A stretch of 64,000 bases of DNA, taken from Mytilus galloprovincialis (lineage: Eukaryota; Mollusca; Bivalvia; Mytilida; Mytilidae). The notes beneath the pieces are model-generated. The model did not search any database. It was not told the origin of the DNA and was given only the letters and a program-made list of their open reading frames with translations. Position 1 is the first letter of the stretch. Every line of letters begins with the position of its first letter. Shown here in pieces: positions 58,669-64,000 of the stretch. The stretch covers positions 12,116,863 through 12,180,862 of the forward strand of contig NC_134849.1 of the NCBI RefSeq assembly GCF_965363235.1. Direction: 5' to 3'. A program made the position numbers and the translations under genes.

Positions 58669-60569
58669 TGCAATTATCCCATTGGCTTGGACAAGGTTGT
58701 TTACAGAAAGTTTGAAGATGTACCTGTCCCACATAGAAGGAAGTCCATGCATAGACAGTCATCATTACAGCCACCTGTATTCTCAGCTAATCCAAATGCA
58801 TATGTACCCAGACCACAGCCATTGACTTTGTCATCTCAAGCCCCTAGAAACACCATTAGACCACAACCATTGATTTCGTCATCTCAGGCCCCTAGAAACA
58901 TAATCAGACCAACGCCATTGACTTCTTCATCTCAAGCCACTAGAAACATCATCAGACCACAACAGATCTCGGCCTTTTCACAATCTAACGATTTCATTCT
59001 TCCATCTCTAGCTGTAGAAAAGTTTGGCCGATTTCCACCGTCAAATGCAATCAGGACAGCCTCACCTGGCTTTGTACCAGTCCAATCACAACAGAAATCC
59101 ACTTGTATTTCATCAAAAAGTCTTTCATCTTCAACCACAGAACATGTTCATCTGTTACCGTCTGAAAATTTTCAGACGTTGAACTCAAGTTCCTCTCAGT
59201 CACAAGATACATTCATATCGCCTAATCGTGGAATGGAAATTGACACCTCAGAAGTGACGGAAGTTATAGATGTTCATTTCAGTTCAGACGATTTTGCGTT
59301 TTTAAATCAACTCACAGCACCTAAGATATCAAAGTCAACAGTTTCACCTAACTTAAATTTATCAGAATTGCGAGCAGTTTCACCTATTTCAAAAGATTCC
59401 AGTTGTTCTGAAATAATGCCAGCGTCACCTTCACCTTTTATTCCGGTTAGGTCAAACATAGGAAGTTCCGAAAATATAAAGACGGCTCAGGAAATCAATG
59501 GTATAAAACCATTGGAAGCCAATGATACATGCAACACTAATGGTGTAAAAACCATGACTTCAGATAATGCTAGTGACAATGTAATATCTCAGGAAATTGA
59601 AATAGACACTTCAGACTCTCCCGTTCTAGGTGAGCACACTACTTATTTCATGATTGAGGGGAATGGAAAAAGCAGAAGAAAAATCACAAAACTGAAAGAA
59701 GAAAAATCTAAGATCATGGAGAAATCCTTACCAGAAGATAAAAAGGAAAAACTTCAAGATACTAAAGACAAACAACTACCTTGCGTACCAGAGAAAAAGT
59801 TTCCAAGTTTAGACATTTTCAAATATTTTCCACAATGGCAAAATGAAGAGGCTCTGTGTTGGTTGGATGTAGTACTTTGTTTATTTGTTCATAGTAAAGC
59901 AATCAGGAAAATTGAAGTAGAAAATGAGAATGTTGACTTATCCCATACCATTTTAGTAACATTGTTTAAAGCTTATGAGCAGGCTTGTCAGTTGATAAAC
60001 AAATATCGCCAGAAAACAACGAAAAATCAATTGGAAGCAGCCTCCAGGACCAGATCTGGTAGACTGTTTTCTGATCCTGAGGAATCCGATTCAGATGCTG
60101 TCGTAGACTCCCCTAATACAGAGATGCTCAAAGAAATATGTAAAATGAATCCTGACACGATCAAGACTGGTGCAGGTCTTAGTTGCTCAAAAGACTTTTT
60201 ATCTATGTTGCCTTTGGACGAGCAAGAAAATTATAAAAAAGCATTCACAGTATTAAGAGACACTCGAGAAAATATATGGAAAAAGATGCAGCCACGCTTG
60301 CAATGTGTGAAGGGCAAAAATGACAGTCCAGTTTTAGCTATACCATTAATGGTCAAGGACAATGTGCACATTGAGAGAGAGTTTTCAGTGGAATATGACT
60401 TCATGTTGTCATGTGACGCATGTGGCTACCAACAAACCGATCGTTACAAGAAAGTTCTGCCAACATTGCCTGCAATGGAGCAAAACTTCACCATGAAAGA
60501 ACCCTGTTTTCTAAGGTCCTGTTTCAAGTGTAATGCTGAAAACCAAAGGAGAATATTGAAATTTAACAG
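58669..60569 (+). CDS. USPL1: USPL1 homologue, main exon with catalytic cysteine
   Basis: Follows a ctgttacag acceptor and ends at AACAG|GTAATA with two bases over. USPL1 is a cysteine protease of the ubiquitin-specific-protease fold that removes SUMO and acts in Cajal bodies. The exon starts CNYPIGLDKVVYRKF, completing the N-terminal Cys motif. About 350 residues of low-complexity Ser/Pro-rich linker follow, including three 16-residue repeats (58810-58953). The catalytic region begins FPQWQNEEALCWLDVVLCLF, with the nucleophile Cys codon at 59857-59859. Near the end, paired cysteines (CDACGYQQTDRYKK and then CFKC) match the zinc-binding insert of USPL1. The family assignment rests on motif order and on correct phasing with the next exons. 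Confidence 0.9.
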
Positions 60570-61207
60570 GTAATACACCCAAGATTCTGATTAAAATTTG
60601 GCAAAACACATTTCTGTAGGCATAAAATTGTTTCTCATTGTTTTATTACTGTAACATACATTTTATTTAACATTAACCTAAATGAATTCAGGTTATAGTT
60701 ATACAACCTTTGAGATTAATCTTGTTTATAGTACAAATGTATTACAAAAAGGGAAAAAATTAGCCCCTAACAGTCTTAAACATTGTTATGTTGCATGTGT
60801 TGGTTTAGTTGTTAAATTTTGAATAACTGGTAAGGGAAATAACTCCAACTTAATTTGTCATTTATATCTGTTTATTTTACAATCAGCAAGTAAACAAAGT
60901 TATCTATTTTTTACTGTTTCATGAACAATAAAAATATGCTTCTGCGCCATACTGCGTACAACATGTACATAATGATGTACAAATGGTGAATTTCCAAAAT
61001 TGTTAATTTAGATTTCAACCATGCATATCAGATTGCCAATGCACATTACTTTCCTTTGATGTGACATTTTAGCTACCTTTTGCATAGATGACCAATTAGC
61101 AACAAAAAAAGACAAACATTTAAAAAAATCATATACAGTTATATATTATTACACATGGTACACATTTCATTTATTGAGTTATTTTTAATCTACATTTTTA
61201 ATTGCAG
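60570..61207 (+). other. USPL1 intron
   Basis: AT-rich, ends with tttttaattgcag. No nested element recognised. Confidence 0.6.
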
Positions 61208-61364
61208 GTTGCCTGGAGTGCTACTGCTACATTTTTCTGAAGGGTTGCCACACAACAACTTGAAAAAACTTGAGTTCTGGCATAACAGTTTGAAATACAG
61301 TGTGACTGGTTTTGTACAGTATAGAAATGACCCTGATCATTTTGTTACATGGATAAGACGTATT

Positions 61365-61368
<4 letters not shown>
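61208..61368 (+). CDS. USPL1: USPL1 homologue, exon with catalytic histidine
   Basis: The first base completes the split Arg codon from the previous exon. It encodes LPGVLLLHFSEGLPHNNLKK, then VTGFVQYRNDPDHFVTWIRR. The HF-TWI motif carries the catalytic His (codon 61338-61340), as in human USPL1 (YRANNHFITWI). It ends in phase 1 at a GT donor that opens a (TA)n microsatellite. Reading on past the donor would add only intronic TA-encoded residues. Confidence 0.9.
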
Positions 61369-61396
<28 letters not shown>

Positions 61397-61397
61397 G
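61369..61397 (+). repeat. (TA)n microsatellite at a splice donor
   Basis: The USPL1 donor GT is directly followed by alternating AT for about 26 bp. Confidence 0.85.
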
Positions 61398-61776
61398 TTA
61401 GAATTACATCTTCAAACGGCATTTCCTCTTTAACAAAACATGAGTTGTTTCCCCTTGGTGTTATTTTTGGATAGAAATTCATCTTAAAGTTGGTTCATAC
61501 ATACTTGATATTTTATATTGGAGAAACAAATATGAATATAGTTATTGTGATTTTTTGGAAATGAAAGATTTTGGATATATTTAAAAATGAAATATGATTT
61601 GGTAAAGCTGAATGTACAAATAAAGAACAATTTTGACATTAATTACAGAGTACCCCAACAATTCAAATAGAACTACAATTCAACACATGCCCAACAAAAG
61701 ACAAATGTGCATACACTATGATAAGCTTTAAATTACCATATTGGTACCACATGGTACATGTAACTACAGTTATTAA

Positions 61777-62202
61777 GGCCATAGTTATTATATTTTTAGT
61801 TTTACGAAATTTTTTGACAAAACCAATGGGTAGGAGGATGAAAAAAAAAAAAAAAAAAAAAACTGCAGCTGCTGATTTATTTTTTTAATACCAACCGTCA
61901 ATGTCAAAAAAAATTTTTTTTTATATCACCCGGAGATTTTCTTCTAGTGTAACAACTATTTTTTTTTCTTGACAAGGTTTGAATTGAAAATCAATGTGCA
62001 TTAACTTACTAAATCACCAAGAGCATAAATTTAGATTCTTTCATGCAGTTATGAACTAAAATTTATTTTTTTTTGCATGAAAAACACTGGGTCGGAGGAG
62101 AAAAAAAAATAAAAATCAACATTTTTAATTTTATTTTTTTTCCTAATTGGCAAAAATTAGGGTAGGAGGGTTCGTAAAACTAAAAATAAAAAAACTACGG
62201 CC
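61777..62202. mobile_element. Harbinger-like MITE
   Basis: 426 bp with TIR GGCCATAGTTATTATATTTT... / GGCCGTAGTTTTTTTATTTT..., sharing a TTTTTAGTTTTACGAA block, and TAA on both sides (61774-61776, 62203-62205). The interior is mostly homopolymer A/T runs. Confidence 0.7.
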
Positions 62203-62584
62203 TAATCTGTTAATCTTTTTCGAAATCTTCTTTGAAACAGCAGGGCTCAATGAAGTCAAACTTTATCGTAATCATTGACAAAACATTTAAGTTTCACATT
62301 ATTTCTGCCATTATTACAAATAATGAATATAGCCACTATTAAAAAAGAATTATGAATATGAATTCTCATCAAAATTTCAGTTTATTTTTAACCCTGTTAG
62401 TACATTTATTCAAAGCTTTTGTTAAAATTTTAGAATGAGAAAATATTGCATTTACTGAACTTTATAAATGAATAATATTTTGACCTAATTAACTTGTTTA
62501 TAATGTCATGAATGTAATAATTTAATGTGTTACGTTGCAAGTTGACATTTAACTAATTCATTTTAATTCTCTGTTAATTTTCAG

Positions 62585-64000
62585 ACAATAGATGGATGGA
62601 GTTTGATGATTTAAAGTCGCCTATCTGTAGGTTTGAGTCACAACAGCCAGATATGGATTCCAGTCAGATACATATAGTCATGTGGGAATCAATTCACGAG
62701 TCTAGTCAAAACGTAGTTAAACCAGGTCCTAGTGTAAATACATCAACATACATTGTAAACGGTAAGAGACATGTGACCAATGACAGAGGGGTTCTAAATG
62801 GGAATCATCCTGTGTCATGCTTCACGACAGACCTGTCTAGTAATTTACATTGTTTTACTGAAAATGTGCGAGGTCAAAATGGAAAAAGCTCAGTGTCTTC
62901 TGCAATGGATGCATCATCTTTACAATCAAACTTGATGCTCCATAATGCTAAATTGGTACAGTCAAAAGAACAATCTGATTTAAAACCTAATGAAAACACT
63001 ATCACGAAAGATGAGACAAATTTGAATTTTACACAAGCAGTTACTAAAGATGCTGAGACGTGGGTGAATGCAGTTGTTAATAGTAACAGCAAGAAAGCTC
63101 CGAGCCTGTTGCTTGGTAACAGCAAGAAATCAACAACAAAAAGTAAAACTAAGCGTGTCGTAGAACAGAAGAATGTGCAGGAAGTTAGAGCATTGCGTAT
63201 TGAGAAGAAACTGTTGGCTAATGAACCCCCAGAGGAAAAATCGGAAAGACTCATTAAAAGTGTTTTGAAAAGTATATCAGAAAATTCTAATGTTGCTTTT
63301 GCTAAAAAGACTGAAACAGATGCAAGTCCATCACCAGAAATAACTGTAGAGGGACGAAGAGAAGCACTTGCAAGATTATGGAAGCCTAAATCAAAAGTGA
63401 TGTCACTGATGGCAAGAATAACAAAAGTTAATGAAAAAAATGCTCAAAGATCGAAGTCTTGTGATAAGGACATTCTGACATCAAATTCGTGTGGCACAAA
63501 AGTTCAGTCCGCAAAGTCATGTGATAAAAAAGTTAAGACATTAAAGACATGTAATACGAAAGTTAAAACATTGAAACCATGTGATACAGAAGTTCAGTCA
63601 GCAAAGTCGTGTGGCACTGAAGTTCAGTCATCAATTTCATGTGACACAGAAGTTCAGTCGTCAAAGTCATGTGGCACAGAAAATCAAACATCAAAATCAA
63701 CAGAAATAAATGACCAATGGAAACCAGTCGACAAGTTGAAGTTAACTGAGCAAAAGTATAGGGGTAAAATGTGTCAGCCTCTTAAAACAAAAGGGAGTTC
63801 AAAGTCAACTATAGTAACTGTCTGTAATAGATATCAAATACTGAGTAGTCAAGATAACGAAAGAATGTACGACTTGGGTTCCGTTAGTGCAAAACGAAAA
63901 GACAGTATTTCTAGGTCATCAGAGGTTAGTGACACAGAAACATTAAAGAATCAGTCAACTATTACAAGTGCATCAATTAATGGCAACATTAAATCTACTA
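62585..64000 (+). CDS. USPL1: USPL1 homologue, exon with catalytic Asp and C-terminal tail, continues past the window
   Basis: The acceptor (ttaattttcag) gives an exon whose first two bases complete an Asp codon. It begins DNRWMEFDDLKSPICRFESQ and reaches SSQIHIVMWES, matching human USPL1 (WLECDDLKGP ... ASEIHIVIWE). The catalytic Asp is one of the paired codons at 62605-62610. A long Lys/Ser/Thr-rich, probably disordered tail follows, as in vertebrate USPL1. It includes eight exact 10-residue repeats at 63451-63690. The frame is open to the window edge, so the stop lies outside. Confidence 0.9.
63451..63690 (+). repeat. In-frame 30 bp minisatellite, Cys-bearing decapeptides
   Basis: Eight consecutive 30 bp units, no gaps. 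The unit consensus is close to SKSCGTEVQS, with Cys always at position 4; examples are AKSCGTEVQS and LKPCDTEVQS. Confidence 0.95.

Noticed and set aside
58932-59138. Antisense reading frame in USPL1
   Set aside because: Shadow of the real exon.

Overview
This is a 64 kb piece of an AT-rich, repeat-dense animal nuclear genome, almost certainly a bivalve mollusc and most likely a mussel (Mytilus or a close relative). Three things point there: host genes split by GT-AG introns, a TRIM/NHL-type beta-propeller gene of the kind expanded in bivalves, and many dispersed repeats that I recognise as typical of mussel sequence. The species call rests on memory of those repeats, not on a search.

Only three host genes can be supported. 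(1) A two-exon beta-propeller (NHL-like) gene on the plus strand at 7.4-11.8 kb, whose exon phases join exactly. (2) A RITA1 homologue (RBPJ-interacting and tubulin-associated protein) on the minus strand at 32.3-33.0 kb. (3) The 5' and middle part of a USPL1 homologue (a SUMO isopeptidase of the Cajal body) on the plus strand from 52.7 kb to the right edge. Four of its exons can be phased; the catalytic Cys, His and Asp are all visible, and its last exon runs off the window. A fourth, unidentified single-exon reading frame at 17.3-18.2 kb (minus) is broken.

The rest is mobile DNA. 0-7.2 kb: a broken Penelope-like reverse transcriptase, its tails, and a separate Penelope-type GIY-YIG endonuclease remnant. 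8.3-10.1 kb (inside the NHL intron), 25.5-26.1, 27.4-28.6, 30.7-31.2 and 55.0-57.1 kb: five elements built on one plan (folded or GC-rich head, a few tandem units, GC-rich simple repeat, conserved tail). 16-24 kb: a roughly 3.9 kb inverted duplication and two of the window's three hammerhead-ribozyme-like motifs. 29-31 kb: a cluster of TA-flanked miniature elements. 36.9-45.2 kb: a whole-looking BEL/Pao LTR retrotransposon with LTRs that look identical and a 5 bp target duplication. 45-49.6 kb: two foldback hairpins, an unusual 2.3 kb terminal-inverted-repeat (TIR) element and a small hAT-like element. 52.8-62.6 kb: USPL1 introns hosting a 3.7 kb TAA-flanked TIR element, a 658 bp miniature element with mirrored arrays of 14 bp dyads, and a Harbinger-like miniature element.

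The most interesting signals are: eight GAC-N8-GTC dyads mirrored about the two ends of the element at 57898-58555; a 16 bp motif in four forward and then four reverse copies inside the TIR element at 46938-49283; a hammerhead motif with an intact core at 23.8 kb; the inverted duplication whose two arms record separate later events; and a coding minisatellite in USPL1 that places a cysteine every ten residues.
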